In this document: piece after piece, positions 43,602 through 53,190 of the stretch
Layout of the letters: the number at the start of each line of letters is the position of its first letter
Position numbering within the stretch: the first letter of the stretch is position 1
DNA from: Paenibacillus sp. YN15
GTDB taxonomy: Bacteria; Bacillota; Bacilli; Paenibacillales; NBRC-103111
DNA length: 64,000 nucleotides
Direction of reading: 5' to 3'
Assembly (NCBI RefSeq): GCF_003285005.1
Contig: NZ_QMFA01000026.1
Location: 1 to 64,000, forward strand
The notes under the pieces: generated by a model
The model's database searches: none
Seen by the model: only the letters and a program-made list of their open reading frames with translations
What the model was told of the DNA's origin: nothing
Program-made: the position numbers and the translations under genes

Positions 43602-43622
43602 CCCCTTTCAAAACAAACGCAA

Positions 43623-43661
43623 AAAACTCCCGTCTGAACTTAACGTTCAGACGGGAGTTTT
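43623..43661. terminator. Bidirectional terminator at the end of the island
   Basis: Perfect 17-bp stem AAAACTCCCGTCTGAAC / GTTCAGACGGGAGTTTT with a 5-nt loop. Confidence 0.9.
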
Positions 43662-43694
43662 CACTCTGTCAAAATTTACCACGGGATAAAAGTT

Positions 43695-43790
43695 AGTATC
43701 AAATCAGTATCAATGACCGATTAGACGCACCGAAAGCTCGCTTGTAGCAAGGTTTTACAGCTTTTGACTACTTACTCCCACTCAATGGTA
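43695..43790. other. Probable integration junction at the guaA 3' end
   Basis: Two direct copies of AGTATCAA (43695-43702, 43706-43713), spaced 11 bp like integrase arm sites, lie just outside the guaA stop codon; the guaA end (GAGTGGGAGTAA) is a well-known attachment site for integrative elements. A second copy of the guaA end at the far side of the island was not found, so the att assignment is inference. Confidence 0.4.
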
Positions 43791-45310
43791 GCCGGAGGCT
43801 TCGAGGTGATGTCGTAGACCACGCGGTTGACGTTTTCGACTTCGTTGACGATGCGTACGCTGATCTTCTCCAGCACGTCCCAGGGGATGCGGGCCCAATC
43901 GGCGGTCATACCGTCGATGGAGGTGACGGCGCGGATGCCGATGGTGTAGGAGTAGGTGCGTTCGTCGCCCATGACGCCTACGGACTTCATGTTGGGCAGC
44001 GCGGTGAAGTATTGCCAGATTTCCCGGTCCAAACCCGCCGCGGCGATCTCTTCCCGCAGGATGGCGTCGGATTCCCGCACAATGTGCAGCTTGTCCTCGG
44101 TAACCTCACCCAACACCCGGATGGCCAGACCCGGACCCGGGAACGGCTGGCGCCACACGATAGCCTTGGGCAGACCGCAGGCCTCGCCTACCTTGCGCAC
44201 CTCATCCTTGAAGAGCTCCTTCAGGGGCTCCACCAGCTTGAACTTCATATCCTCCGGCAGCCCGCCCACGTTGTGGTGGGACTTGATGGTTTGGGCCGTA
44301 GCCGTGCCGCTTTCGATAATATCCGTATACAGGGTGCCTTGGGCCAAATAGGCGAAATCGTCAAACTGGGCGGACTCCTCCTCGAACACGCGGATAAACT
44401 CGTTGCCGATGATCTTCCGCTTCTTCTCCGGGTCGTCCACACCCGCCAGATTGCCCAGGAACCGCTCCCTGGCGTCAATCTTCACAACCTTCATATCGAA
44501 CTTGCCGACAAAGGTTTCCATGACGCTTTCCGCCTCATCCTTGCGGAGCAGGCCGTGGTCAATGAACATACAGGTCAGTTGGTCGCCGATGGCCTTGTGG
44601 ATCAGCATGGCGACTACGGAAGAGTCCACGCCGCCGGAGAGGGCGCACAGCACCTTTTCGCTGCCCACCTGCTCGCGGATGCTTTTTACCGTATCTTCGA
44701 TAAAGGTTTCCATGCTCCAATTGCCATGGCAGCCGCAAATATTATAAAGGAAGTTATGAATCAGCTCATTGCCGTAAACGGAATGCACCACTTCGGGATG
44801 GAACTGCACGGCGTACATATTGCGCGCCGCGTGGCTCATGCCGGCCACCGGGGCATGTGCGGTAAAAGCATCAATGACGAAGCCCTCCGGAACCTGGGAT
44901 ACCATATCTCCGTGGCTCATCCAAACCGTCTGCTTCTGCTCCAGCCCTTGCGCCAGTCTGTTGCCGGCGGCGAATTCCACGTCGGCCTTGCCGTATTCCC
45001 GCTTGGCGGCCCGTTCCACCTTGCCGTTCAATTGGAATGCCATCAGCTGCATGCCATAGCAGATCCCCAGCACCGGAATGCCCAGATCGTAAATAGCCGG
45101 GTCCACATGAGGCGCTCCCTCCGCATATACGCTGGAAGGTCCTCCGGAGAATACAATGCCCTTGGGCGCCAGCGCCTTGAGCCTGTCCAGCGAAACATTG
45201 TACGGCAGCAGCTCGCTGTACACTCCCAAATCCCGGATACGTCTTGCAATCAACTGGTTGTATTGGCCGCCAAAGTCCAGCACGACAACGATTTCATTCG
45301 GCTTCATCAT
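43772..45310 (-). CDS. guaA: GMP synthase (glutamine-hydrolysing)
   Basis: 512 residues, full length. It converts XMP, ATP and glutamine to GMP. The class I glutamine amidotransferase half has [13 protein letters not shown] with the nucleophile Cys and the His/Glu pair in [10 protein letters not shown]; the synthetase half has the PP-loop [13 protein letters not shown] and ends with the conserved [11 protein letters not shown] 45310 is preceded by a further in-frame sequence without a ribosome site. No purine riboswitch is visible in the upstream gap. The 3' end borders a foreign island. Confidence 0.97.
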   Translation of the reverse strand: MMKPNEIVVVLDFGGQYNQLIARRIRDLGVYSELLPYNVSLDRLKALAPKGIVFSGGPSSVYAEGAPHVDPAIYDLGIPVLGICYGMQLMAFQLNGKVERAAKREYGKADVEFAAGNRLAQGLEQKQTVWMSHGDMVSQVPEGFVIDAFTAHAPVAGMSHAARNMYAVQFHPEVVHSVYGNELIHNFLYNICGCHGNWSMETFIEDTVKSIREQVGSEKVLCALSGGVDSSVVAMLIHKAIGDQLTCMFIDHGLLRKDEAESVMETFVGKFDMKVVKIDARERFLGNLAGVDDPEKKRKIIGNEFIRVFEEESAQFDDFAYLAQGTLYTDIIESGTATAQTIKSHHNVGGLPEDMKFKLVEPLKELFKDEVRKVGEACGLPKAIVWRQPFPGPGLAIRVLGEVTEDKLHIVRESDAILREEIAAAGLDREIWQYFTALPNMKSVGVMGDERTYSYTIGIRAVTSIDGMTADWARIPWDVLEKISVRIVNEVENVNRVVYDITSKPPATIEWE

Positions 45311-45434
45311 TTACCTGCGCTTTCCAGGACGCCCGTCCAACACGGCAGCGCCCACATATTTGATGCCTAATATTCTAAACGTTCCATAGCAAGCTTGTAA
45401 AGGGGCTGTCCGCTGCAAAATAAGGGCAATTTGC

Positions 45435-45961
45435 TTATCTTGCCCCCGTCCGGAAAAACCATCTGCCCAGCCACCTGGCCATGGGCACCTCCTCATTGTC
45501 CAATTGCCGGCCGCGCTCCAGCCACATTTGGAAAGCATACAATATAATGGAGAAAATGGTTTGCAGTGCAAACAGGCCGGTATGGTTCATTCCGGTCAGT
45601 TGGTAAAAGCCTGCTTTTTCAAAGATATACACGCTGATCACATACGCTTGCAGAGCATCGATAACCAAATTGAACCCGAATAAATCCATGGATTGGGGTA
45701 GGTCCAATAAAAGGAGATCAACGCCCCCACCGGCAGAAAACCATATACGAAGGCGGATATGTGCGTGAAATAAAAGATATTGCTGGTCACCGACCACCAG
45801 TTCAGACTCACCGCCATTTGGAAAAGAATTGTGGAAATCAGGCAGGACAGAAGCGCAACAGGAATAAACCGCCGTTTCCGTTCCGGCTCCAAAAACACTA
45901 GCAGCAGCCAAGGCGGCAAAAATAAAAGCCATGCAAGCCATGTAGACACGTTGCACCTCAC
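45435..45961 (-). pseudogene. CBO0543-like membrane protein gene, frameshifted
   Basis: Two frames make one paralog of the next gene: WLAWLLFLPPWLLLVFLEPERKRRF... to TYPNPWIYSG, then FGFNLVIDALQAYVISVYIFEKAGFYQL... to the end. One base is missing near 45680-45683; inserting one T on the coding strand gives PNPWIYFGFNLVIDALQ, exactly parallel to PNPWLYFGANLILDAFQ in the intact copy. Four to five membrane helices. Either a recent pseudogene or a sequencing error. Confidence 0.75.
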
Positions 45962-45988
45962 CTCTCTATTCTATTCGTATGCAATGCC

Positions 45989-46501
45989 TTACCTGGCCTT
46001 TTGCCGGAAATTCAGGCTGCGGAACCACCTTTCCAGCGGGGCCTCGGTGTCATAGGACATGCCGTGCTCATACCATTTCTGATAAAAATATATAGCGGCG
46101 GCAACCGCCGTCTGCAAAAGATACACCTCGAAATAGCTCATGGTTCCCATTTCGTACAAGCCTGCTTTTTCCAGCACATACGGAGCGAAAATGAAGCATT
46201 GAAACGCATCAAGGATGAGGTTCGCGCCAAAGTAAAGCCATGGGTTGGGGAAGGTCAGGTAAAATACGAACAGCGCAACCACAGGCATTAAGCCAAACAC
46301 AAAGGAGGAGATATTGGTAAAGAAAAGGGTGCTTTCCTTAACTCTCCACCAATCCAGCTTTTCAGATATTTCGTAACAAATCACAGCCAGCACAATAACC
46401 AGAAAGGTGCCGGACATAAACCGCCTTTTCCGCTCCGGCTTAAGAAAGGCCAGCAGCAGCCAAGGGGGCAAAAACAGAATCCAATCAAGCAGCATTGCCA
46501 T
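45989..46501 (-). CDS. CBO0543-like multi-pass membrane protein
   Basis: 170 residues with five hydrophobic segments, and PERKRRF after the first helix, TFPNPWLYFGANL before the fourth. The family (CBO0543-like, recalled from Bacillus and Clostridium) has no assigned function. ATG 46501 is chosen because it aligns with the start of the neighbouring paralog and has GGGTGGTC nearby. The tandem arrangement with a frameshifted copy indicates local duplication. Confidence 0.7.
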   Translation of the reverse strand: MAMLLDWILFLPPWLLLAFLKPERKRRFMSGTFLVIVLAVICYEISEKLDWWRVKESTLFFTNISSFVFGLMPVVALFVFYLTFPNPWLYFGANLILDAFQCFIFAPYVLEKAGLYEMGTMSYFEVYLLQTAVAAAIYFYQKWYEHGMSYDTEAPLERWFRSLNFRQKAR

Positions 46502-46561
46502 ATATGACCACCCTTTTATCAAGATAGAGGCTCTCCATATTGATTTTCTCCAAAATGTAGA

Positions 46562-46599
46562 AACGCTATCCTCCGCCATGGGCGAAAGGATAGCGTTTT
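46562..46599 (-). terminator. Terminator of the MoxR-DUF58-transglutaminase operon
   Basis: AACGCTATCC / GGATAGCGTT perfect 10-bp stem with T residues on the minus strand, just after the transglutaminase gene. Confidence 0.8.
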
Positions 46600-46615
46600 A
46601 CCCAGGGAATCGTTT

Positions 46616-49315
46616 CTAGTTGGAGACGGGAGGCTCCATTCCCGGCTGTCCGGAAACCGGATGCTTCGTTGCGGAAGCAGCGCCGGGCGGTCCGAAGAAT
46701 GTGCGCCACAGCCGCTCCAGCCTTCTGCCGCTGATCCAGGCGGGGCCTTCGCGGGAAAATTGCATTTTCTCCGCCAGATCCGTCAGCTCGCAGAGCGCAT
46801 CGGCCTGTCCCGGAGCGCGCCGGCCTGTTTCCATGGCATATTCCCGCAGGGTCTGACCGGGCAACGGGGAGCCGTAAAGCTGAAAAACCCGCTGCCACAG
46901 CCGCTCCACTAACCGCTGCCCGATCTCGCCCCCCTTCCGCCCGCGGGAGCGGAAGCGCAGGCTGAACATGAGCCGGAGCAGATGGCGGCGGCGGAATATC
47001 CCATATATCGCCGGTGCGGCGGCCATTGTGAGGAGAGCAGCGGTGGGGCTATGCTTTTGCAGGGTGTTCAGCGCCTGGCTGCTCCAGCGGGAGGCCGGCT
47101 CCCCAACGGCTTGGGTAAGCTGCCTGAAGCTATTCTCCAAACGGGACAAGAGGCTGCTGTCCGGTCCATTCGGCGACTTTGCTTGTGCTCCCGCTTCATT
47201 ATCCGCAAGAGCCAACGCCGGAGCGGCAGAGGAATCTGCCAGCCGGAATCCGGCGAAACCCGGAGTGGGGTCCATGGCTACCCAGCCTGCGCCGGGAACA
47301 TACAGCTCCACCCAGGAGTGGGCGTTCCGGGTGCTGACGGCAATGGTCTGGACAGCGCTGTTTTCGTCCGGGGTCGCTTCCCCCGGGGCAAAGCCCTTGA
47401 CCCAGCGGGCAGGAACCCCGGAGGCCCGAAGCAGAACCGCCAGCGAGGTGGAGAAGTAGTCGCAATATCCTCCCGCCGAGCCGAACAGGAAGGCGTCCAC
47501 AAAATCCTGGCCCTTGGCCGGCATAGCCACCTCTGTCAGGCTGTAGCGGTAGTGCTCCCGGAGATAGGCTTGCAGCAGAACCGCTTTGGCGTAAGGCGTT
47601 GCTCCCGGGGAGGAGACGGCAAGGGCCAGCTCTCTGACCCGCTCCGGGAGCTTGTCGGGAAGCTGCAGATAAGCGGCGGCAATCCCCGGGGGAATGTCTC
47701 CTGCCGCATTCATCAGCTCCGCTTCGGAATAACCGTTAAGCGTGGCCTTAAAACGGGCATAACCCAGCTGCTTGCCGGAGGAAAGAAATTCATACTTGCC
47801 GGAGCGTTCATCCCGGGACACGCTGTTGGCAGAGACCAGACTGCCGTCGGCAGCATACAGGGCTTCCACCTGTTCGATTATTCCTCCGGCAAACAGCAGA
47901 TTCATCTCCTGCCGCCCGCTGTAAAGCAGCTCCTGGGTAACGGTGAGTGCGGCGGAGCTTGCCGGTTGCCCATCCGCAGCTTCGCCGGCGCTGCCGGAGC
48001 GGCTGCTCCAGCCGGTGCCGTCATAATAGTCCTTGCTCTCTCCCCGCCAATAGGTGCTGATGGGAGAACGGGCGGCAAACACCGGCTCATCCCGCAATTC
48101 CAGCGGTCCGCCCAACCGGTAATCGCCGCTGTTGTAGCCGGTGACGCCGCCCCCGCCGGCGAAGACGGTTCTGGCATCCGCGCCGCTTTCTCCGCGGTCG
48201 GACCACAAGGATACAAGGGTTTGCGCCCATTTGTTCAAATATCCTGCATCCAGCGGGCGTAAAGCGTCCTTTTGCCCGCTGCTGCCGATCCATGCCGCCA
48301 GAAACAGAGCCAGGGTCAGCGTAAGAGCCAAACTGTATGCCCAGGGGGGTACATACAGATTCCCTTTGCGGTCGTAGGCGATTCGCACCGGGCTGCCCGG
48401 CGAAGGCGGAGCGGCCTGGCTTGCCGCCGAACCTGCCGGGGAAGCCGCCGGGCTTGCCTGATTTGGCGCAGTCTCTGAAGCGTCCGGGTTTGCCGGGGGC
48501 GGCGGCGCCATGCCGGACAGCCGGTTAATCGGCGCCGTCCGGGTTAATTCCGGCCTGCCTGCTGTGCCGATCCGGTCCAGATTCAGCATGGCCAACAAAG
48601 CCAGCCCCGCCGCACCGGAGGCCATCAGCTCCCCAGTTGTGTCCGTCCCTGGCCAAAGCTGCAGCCCGGCCAGATATGCCCATGTGACGGCCAACAGCCA
48701 CAATGCCCTTCTGCTGTGCAGAAGCAGGGCCTGCACCACCCCCGCCAGCACCATCCAGCCTGCCAGAAAGATCAGGGTCCGGTGCTCCCCGCTGATGGCT
48801 GCGGCATTTCCGGAGAGAAAAGCCTCCGCATCCCGGCTCAGCACACCGCCATACTGCCGGAGCCAGCCGGGAAGGAAGGATGCGCTTCCGCCGCCTTCAT
48901 AGAAAATCCAGCCCGCCGCCAGCCAGGCGGCCAGTCCCTTCAAGGGCACACTTGCCCAGGCGGAAATATTGGCCACATCCAGAAGCACACAGATGCCCAC
49001 TGCCGCAAGCAGCGGCCACAGCTTATCCGGCTCCGTCCAGCCGGAGAGCATGGCAATGGGCTTGATCCACGCCCACAGCAGCACCAGGAACAGCAAGCCT
49101 GCCGCCCACCGGGTAGCGGGCAAGGCCGGGGGCGGCCCGTGGTCCGCCACGGCCGCAGGCGCAGCGGGGGCAGCGGATGCCGACGGGGCTGAAGAGGCCG
49201 ACGAGGCTGCATCCGGCTCCGGGCTTGCAAAACCGCCTCCGCTATAGGAACCGCCGGATGCCGCCACGCCACGCCGCCGGAGCCGCAAAGCTTCAAGCTC
49301 CTTCCGATTCGGCAT
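46616..49315 (-). CDS. TgpA-like membrane-anchored transglutaminase-domain protein
   Basis: 899 residues: about six N-terminal membrane helices (~50-260, DUF3488-like), an external region, a transglutaminase domain near residues 600-700 with catalytic Cys in SAGGYCDYFSTSLAVLLRASGVPARWVKGF, His in RNAHSWVELYVPG and Asp in WVAMDPTPGF, then a membrane helix (~760) and a cytoplasmic DUF4129-like tail. Ala/Pro/Ser-rich stretches occur at ~15-55 and ~280-320. It overlaps the DUF58 gene by 23 nt and forms the usual MoxR-DUF58-TGase operon. The substrate in Firmicutes is not known. Confidence 0.93.
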   Translation of the reverse strand: MPNRKELEALRLRRRGVAASGGSYSGGGFASPEPDAASSASSAPSASAAPAAPAAVADHGPPPALPATRWAAGLLFLVLLWAWIKPIAMLSGWTEPDKLWPLLAAVGICVLLDVANISAWASVPLKGLAAWLAAGWIFYEGGGSASFLPGWLRQYGGVLSRDAEAFLSGNAAAISGEHRTLIFLAGWMVLAGVVQALLLHSRRALWLLAVTWAYLAGLQLWPGTDTTGELMASGAAGLALLAMLNLDRIGTAGRPELTRTAPINRLSGMAPPPPANPDASETAPNQASPAASPAGSAASQAAPPSPGSPVRIAYDRKGNLYVPPWAYSLALTLTLALFLAAWIGSSGQKDALRPLDAGYLNKWAQTLVSLWSDRGESGADARTVFAGGGGVTGYNSGDYRLGGPLELRDEPVFAARSPISTYWRGESKDYYDGTGWSSRSGSAGEAADGQPASSAALTVTQELLYSGRQEMNLLFAGGIIEQVEALYAADGSLVSANSVSRDERSGKYEFLSSGKQLGYARFKATLNGYSEAELMNAAGDIPPGIAAAYLQLPDKLPERVRELALAVSSPGATPYAKAVLLQAYLREHYRYSLTEVAMPAKGQDFVDAFLFGSAGGYCDYFSTSLAVLLRASGVPARWVKGFAPGEATPDENSAVQTIAVSTRNAHSWVELYVPGAGWVAMDPTPGFAGFRLADSSAAPALALADNEAGAQAKSPNGPDSSLLSRLENSFRQLTQAVGEPASRWSSQALNTLQKHSPTAALLTMAAAPAIYGIFRRRHLLRLMFSLRFRSRGRKGGEIGQRLVERLWQRVFQLYGSPLPGQTLREYAMETGRRAPGQADALCELTDLAEKMQFSREGPAWISGRRLERLWRTFFGPPGAASATKHPVSGQPGMEPPVSN

Positions 49316-50510
49316 GAAGCCTCACCGTCCTCTCTATGCGGGCTTCGCGGATTTGATGCACCCGGCAGCCCGCCGACTCCAGCCGCCGCTTCTGCTCCAG
49401 CTCCCGTTCTCCCGCCAAACGGGCTCCCAGCAGATGATAGACGAATACCTGCCGGCCTCCCTGGCAGAGCTGGGCCAAAGCCCGCTCCACCGCAAAATCT
49501 ATGACCGGCGTCACGGCCACCACCGCATCGTCTCTGCCCCCTGGACGGCTGCCGCAGTCCATCAGCAGCTCGGCGAAGGACTGCTCCCCGCCGGTCTCCA
49601 GCACGGCAAGCAGGCGCAGCGCCGGCAGGCCGTTGTCCGGCAGATGGGGCGGCAGCCGGATGGGCTGCTTGCCGTTGCAGGCCAAACCCGCCATGGCCCG
49701 GATGTCCCCCGCCGCCTGGAGAATCCCCGCCGCCCAGCGGATGGCCTGCTCGAACAGCTCAGGCCGTCCTTGATACGCGGACGCGCTCCCGTCCAGCATA
49801 ACCTGGAACCGCCGCTCCAGGGCAGGCTCGTCCACCCGCGTCATCAGCCCGTCCCGGCGGGCGGTGGATTTCCAGTGAACCCGGTGCAGCGGATCGCCGT
49901 TTTCATACGGGCGGACCCCATGCCCGGGGATGGAAGGCCGGAAGGGAGAGGCCCCTTCCGTTTCATCGCCGCCTGCCCCCTTGGGAAGGCCAACGGGCAG
50001 AACGGCCCTTCCCTCCGGCAGCACCGTAAAACCCCCGGAGCCGGGAAGAAGGCGTCTTTTTTGGACAAGCCCCCAGCAATCCCCTGCCAGCAGCTCCGTT
50101 CCCGTATAGCGGTAGCTTCCCCGTTCCAAGCCGGAAATCCGGTAGCGTACAGTAAAGCGCCCCCTCCACCCGGGATACACCCGCTTCCGCACCGTATACA
50201 GCTGCCCGTCCGCCTCCCGGACGAAGCGGTCGGCCACGGACATCCACAGCACGGGCAAAAGGGACATATGCCGGATTTTCAGCTCCACCGTCAGCTCGTC
50301 CCGGGGAAACAGGGTCTGGTTGTCTCCGCTGCGGACAACCTCCGCCTTCATTAAGCTAAACAAAAAGACGGACAGGGACACCGCTCCCGCCCCTGTCAGC
50401 AGCCAGGCCAAAAACCAGGCCGCCTGCCCGCCCCGCAGCGCGGCCAGAGCGGCAGCGCCTGCGGCCAACAGCAAAAAAAACGCCAGCCGGTATAGGCTGC
50501 GGATCATCAT
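49293..50510 (-). CDS. DUF58 domain membrane protein
   Basis: About 405 residues from ATG 50510 (GAGGGGC ahead; the frame opens 20 codons earlier within moxR). Two hydrophobic segments at the N-terminus, a beta-rich domain, then the DUF58 motif PYENGDPLHRVHWKSTARRDGLMTRVDEPALERRFQVMLD followed by a vWA-like part. DUF58 proteins are encoded between MoxR ATPases and transglutaminases throughout bacteria and probably work as a complex with them at the membrane. Confidence 0.92.
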   Translation of the reverse strand: MMIRSLYRLAFFLLLAAGAAALAALRGGQAAWFLAWLLTGAGAVSLSVFLFSLMKAEVVRSGDNQTLFPRDELTVELKIRHMSLLPVLWMSVADRFVREADGQLYTVRKRVYPGWRGRFTVRYRISGLERGSYRYTGTELLAGDCWGLVQKRRLLPGSGGFTVLPEGRAVLPVGLPKGAGGDETEGASPFRPSIPGHGVRPYENGDPLHRVHWKSTARRDGLMTRVDEPALERRFQVMLDGSASAYQGRPELFEQAIRWAAGILQAAGDIRAMAGLACNGKQPIRLPPHLPDNGLPALRLLAVLETGGEQSFAELLMDCGSRPGGRDDAVVAVTPVIDFAVERALAQLCQGGRQVFVYHLLGARLAGERELEQKRRLESAGCRVHQIREARIERTVRLHAESEGA

Positions 50511-50523
50511 GCCCCTCACGCCC

Positions 50524-51507
50524 CTACGAACCCGGCGCATAGCGCAGACCCGGCACCGGCACCTCGGCAATCGCCTGCCGGAGGATCAGCTCGGAGACGC
50601 GTCCGGCCATGCGGGCTTCCTGGGTGAGGAGAATCCGGTGGGCCAGCACCGGCTCCAGCATATCCTTGATATCGTCGGGCACCACATAGCTGCGGCCCTT
50701 GCGGTAGGCCGTGCCCTGGGCAGCCAGCATCAGCGCCAGCACCGCCCTGGGACTTGCCCCCAGCACGGCATCCTTGTGCTTGCGGGTGGCTGCGGCCAGC
50801 TCCACCATATATTCCTTCAGCGATTCGTCCACATGGACATGGCGCACCTGGCGCTGGAGCACCTGCAGCTCCTCCACCATCAGCACCGGCTTCAGGGTGT
50901 CCAAGGGCGAGGTCTCCTGCATCCGGCCCATCATTTCCACCTCATGCCCGCGGTCGGGATACCCCAGCCGAATACGCATGAAGAACCGGTCCAGCTGCGC
51001 CTCCGGCAGCTGGTAGGTGCCTGCATGGTCCAGCGGATTCTGGGTGGCCAGAATCAGGAAGGGGCGGGGCAGGGGGTAGGTTTCCCCATCCACGGTAACA
51101 TGCCGCTCCTCCATGGCCTCCAGCAGTGCGGCTTGGGTTTTGGGGGAGGTGCGGTTCAGCTCATCGGCCAAGACAATGTTGGTAAAAAGCGGGCCGGGTC
51201 GGAACTGAAACGCCGACAGTCCCCTGTTGTAGACAGACACGCCCGTTACATCCGAGGGCAGGAGATCAGGGGTAAACTGGATGCGCCTGAAGCCGGCATC
51301 CACCGTTTTGGCCAGCGCTTTGACCAGGATGGTCTTGCCGACGCCGGGAACATCCTCCAGCAGCACATGGCCGCCGCACAACAGCGATGTCAAAACCAGC
51401 TCTACGGGACGGCGTTTGCCGACCATTACTTTTTCAATATTGGCGATCACACGCTCCAACTGCAGAAGCGGCTCCTCAAACGGCATGCTATGGGACAAGC
51501 TTGACAT
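50524..51507 (-). CDS. MoxR-family AAA ATPase
   Basis: 327 residues. Walker A GVPGVGKTILVKALAK, Walker B NIVLADELNRTSPKTQAALLEAMEE, sensor 1 LATQNPLDHAGTYQLPEAQLDRF and the C-terminal lid are all present. MoxR ATPases act as chaperones for vWA-domain partners. ATG 51507 lies 8 nt after GGAGG. First gene of a three-gene operon with DUF58 and the transglutaminase. Confidence 0.95.
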   Translation of the reverse strand: MSSLSHSMPFEEPLLQLERVIANIEKVMVGKRRPVELVLTSLLCGGHVLLEDVPGVGKTILVKALAKTVDAGFRRIQFTPDLLPSDVTGVSVYNRGLSAFQFRPGPLFTNIVLADELNRTSPKTQAALLEAMEERHVTVDGETYPLPRPFLILATQNPLDHAGTYQLPEAQLDRFFMRIRLGYPDRGHEVEMMGRMQETSPLDTLKPVLMVEELQVLQRQVRHVHVDESLKEYMVELAAATRKHKDAVLGASPRAVLALMLAAQGTAYRKGRSYVVPDDIKDMLEPVLAHRILLTQEARMAGRVSELILRQAIAEVPVPGLRYAPGS

Positions 51508-51586
51508 GAATAAAACCTCCAAATCCGGATTCTTGTATCTCTAGTTTTTCCGGATTCCTAGTGTTTTAGACATGCAAGTAAGAGAT

Positions 51587-53020
51587 TTAGACCCGGGGCC
51601 AGCCGGCAAAAGGGTGAAGAATAGCGGCAGGCCCGCCGCTTTTTGAAGCTAATTGCACATTGCGGTTTGCCGGGTCCAGATCATAGCTTTCCACCCGGCT
51701 GCCCAGAAGTCCCGCGCCGTACCGGAGGGGAATGCGGATTTCACCGTCCGTCAGACTGACATCCGCCAGGAAACGAACGACAGGCATGCGGCCCGGCCGG
51801 GCTTCCGTGATGGTCCGCCGCACCGGGTCGATCTCTGCGGTTAGAAGCCCCAAGCGGACTGTGGCCGTCCGTTTGGTTTCATCCCAGGCCACCTGGGCGC
51901 CCAGCCGTTCCACCAGCCCCCGGAGAGGCACGGCAAACCGGCCGTGGTCAAAGGAGTAGCCGCCCGGCGCAAGCACCCATTCCCTGTCCGGCGCAAACGC
52001 TACCGACAGGGGAACCTCCTCCGCCCGCTGCCGGGCCAGGGCAGCCAGCGCCGCGGCTGCCTCCTCCTGCGCCAGCCGGGTCTGCTCCGCCAGGAGCCGC
52101 TCCTGCTCTGCGTGGCGTACCTTCTCCTGGCGCCCGGCGGCAAGGGCGGCGGAGTCCACGAAGCTTTCCGCGGAATAGCTTCTGGCCCATTTGCTGCGGT
52201 AGAGGGAGAATTGCTCCGGCTTTACGCTTCTGTCCAGCGCGGCGAAGGCATACCCCTGCTCCCGGTAATAGGCGATAATCTCCGGCAACGCCTTGACTGT
52301 CTCCCCGTGTCCCGCCCCGTCATGCATCAGCACGGTCAGCTGGTGCTTGAGGGGGCTTTTTTTGACCGTGGCCACAATCTCCTCCGCCGGAACCCCCTGC
52401 CGGATGGCGTCCCGGGAATCCACATTCCAGTCCACAATGGTATACCCCGCCTGCTCCAGATAATAGAAATAGAAGGGATCGAAATTGGTGGCGGTTCCCC
52501 CGGGCGCCCGCAGCAAAAACGGCTTTTCCCCCAGAACCTCCTCCAGCGCATTGTCTGTTTTCACCGTCTGGCTCCAAAACCCCTGAAAGCTGCTGTACAG
52601 CTCGCTGTATACATGGTTATAGGTATGATTGCCAATGGCATGGCCCTCCCGGGCGATGCGGGCCACCACGTCCTTGCGGTCCGGGACAAGCTGCCCCACC
52701 ACAAAAAACGTCGCTTTGATCTCTTCCTTTTGCAAAATATCCAAAACCTGCTCCGTATATTTACTGGGCCCGTCGTCAAAGGTCAGATACACCGTAGGCT
52801 GGTCCGGAACGGTGTACTCCCGCTCCGCCCGGATGCGGCTGCCCCCTGCCAGAATGGCATACGCCTCGGCCTGGTCTGCCGGAGCCGCTTGCGCATTGGC
52901 TGCGGCAGCGCCCGTCAGTTCAACCCATAGCCATACGGCCGCCAGAAGGCAGCCTGCCCGTTTCCGGCCCCGCCGTCCCATGCTCTGCATACCTCTGATC
53001 AGCAACTCTTTATGCGCCAT
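51587..53020 (-). CDS. Secreted polysaccharide deacetylase with C-terminal stalk domain
   Basis: 477 residues. A signal peptide (basic MGRRGRKRAG, hydrophobic core, AANAQA) precedes a NodB domain (~70-275) with TFDDGP, the zinc site HTYNH, RAPGGTATNFDP and VLMHDGAGH. Residues ~300-345 form an Ala/Glu/Gln-rich coiled coil and ~350-460 a copper-amine-oxidase-like stalk domain. It probably removes N-acetyl groups from peptidoglycan or another wall polymer. The Shine-Dalgarno sequence lies in a long-range hairpin (see separate feature), suggesting translational control. Confidence 0.92.
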   Translation of the reverse strand: MAHKELLIRGMQSMGRRGRKRAGCLLAAVWLWVELTGAAAANAQAAPADQAEAYAILAGGSRIRAEREYTVPDQPTVYLTFDDGPSKYTEQVLDILQKEEIKATFFVVGQLVPDRKDVVARIAREGHAIGNHTYNHVYSELYSSFQGFWSQTVKTDNALEEVLGEKPFLLRAPGGTATNFDPFYFYYLEQAGYTIVDWNVDSRDAIRQGVPAEEIVATVKKSPLKHQLTVLMHDGAGHGETVKALPEIIAYYREQGYAFAALDRSVKPEQFSLYRSKWARSYSAESFVDSAALAAGRQEKVRHAEQERLLAEQTRLAQEEAAAALAALARQRAEEVPLSVAFAPDREWVLAPGGYSFDHGRFAVPLRGLVERLGAQVAWDETKRTATVRLGLLTAEIDPVRRTITEARPGRMPVVRFLADVSLTDGEIRIPLRYGAGLLGSRVESYDLDPANRNVQLASKSGGPAAILHPFAGWPRV

Positions 53021-53024
53021 GCAA

Positions 53025-53078
53025 AAGGCCTCCCGTCATTTCTACCAGATCGTTCTGATAGAGTATATGGGAGGCCTT
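53025..53078 (-). promoter_or_regulatory. Hairpin hiding the ribosome binding site of the deacetylase gene
   Basis: On the minus strand AAGGCCTCCC (53069-53078) pairs perfectly over 10 bp with GGGAGGCCTT (53025-53034), which contains the Shine-Dalgarno GGGAGG ahead of ATG 53020. The 34-nt loop may fold further. Confidence 0.5.
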
Positions 53079-53190
53079 CTACCCTTATGACAAACCATAT
53101 TCGACAGGACAAGCCGTACTCGCCTTCCGAAATCCGGGACTGTGCGCGCTATCCGGACACAGGCCGCATCCCCGCCATAGAAACTTGCCT

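Noticed and set aside
39552-43790. A far-side attachment copy of the guaA end for the island
   Set aside because: I looked for GAGTGGGAG-like sequence around 39.5-40.4 kb on both strands and did not find one, so no att pair is claimed.
44012-45370. 452-codon antisense frame over guaA
   Set aside because: guaA is certain on the minus strand; the antisense frame has no features.
45311-45434. Purine riboswitch in front of guaA
   Set aside because: No TATAA/TCTAC junction or paired P1 arms are visible, unlike the clear case ahead of pbuG.
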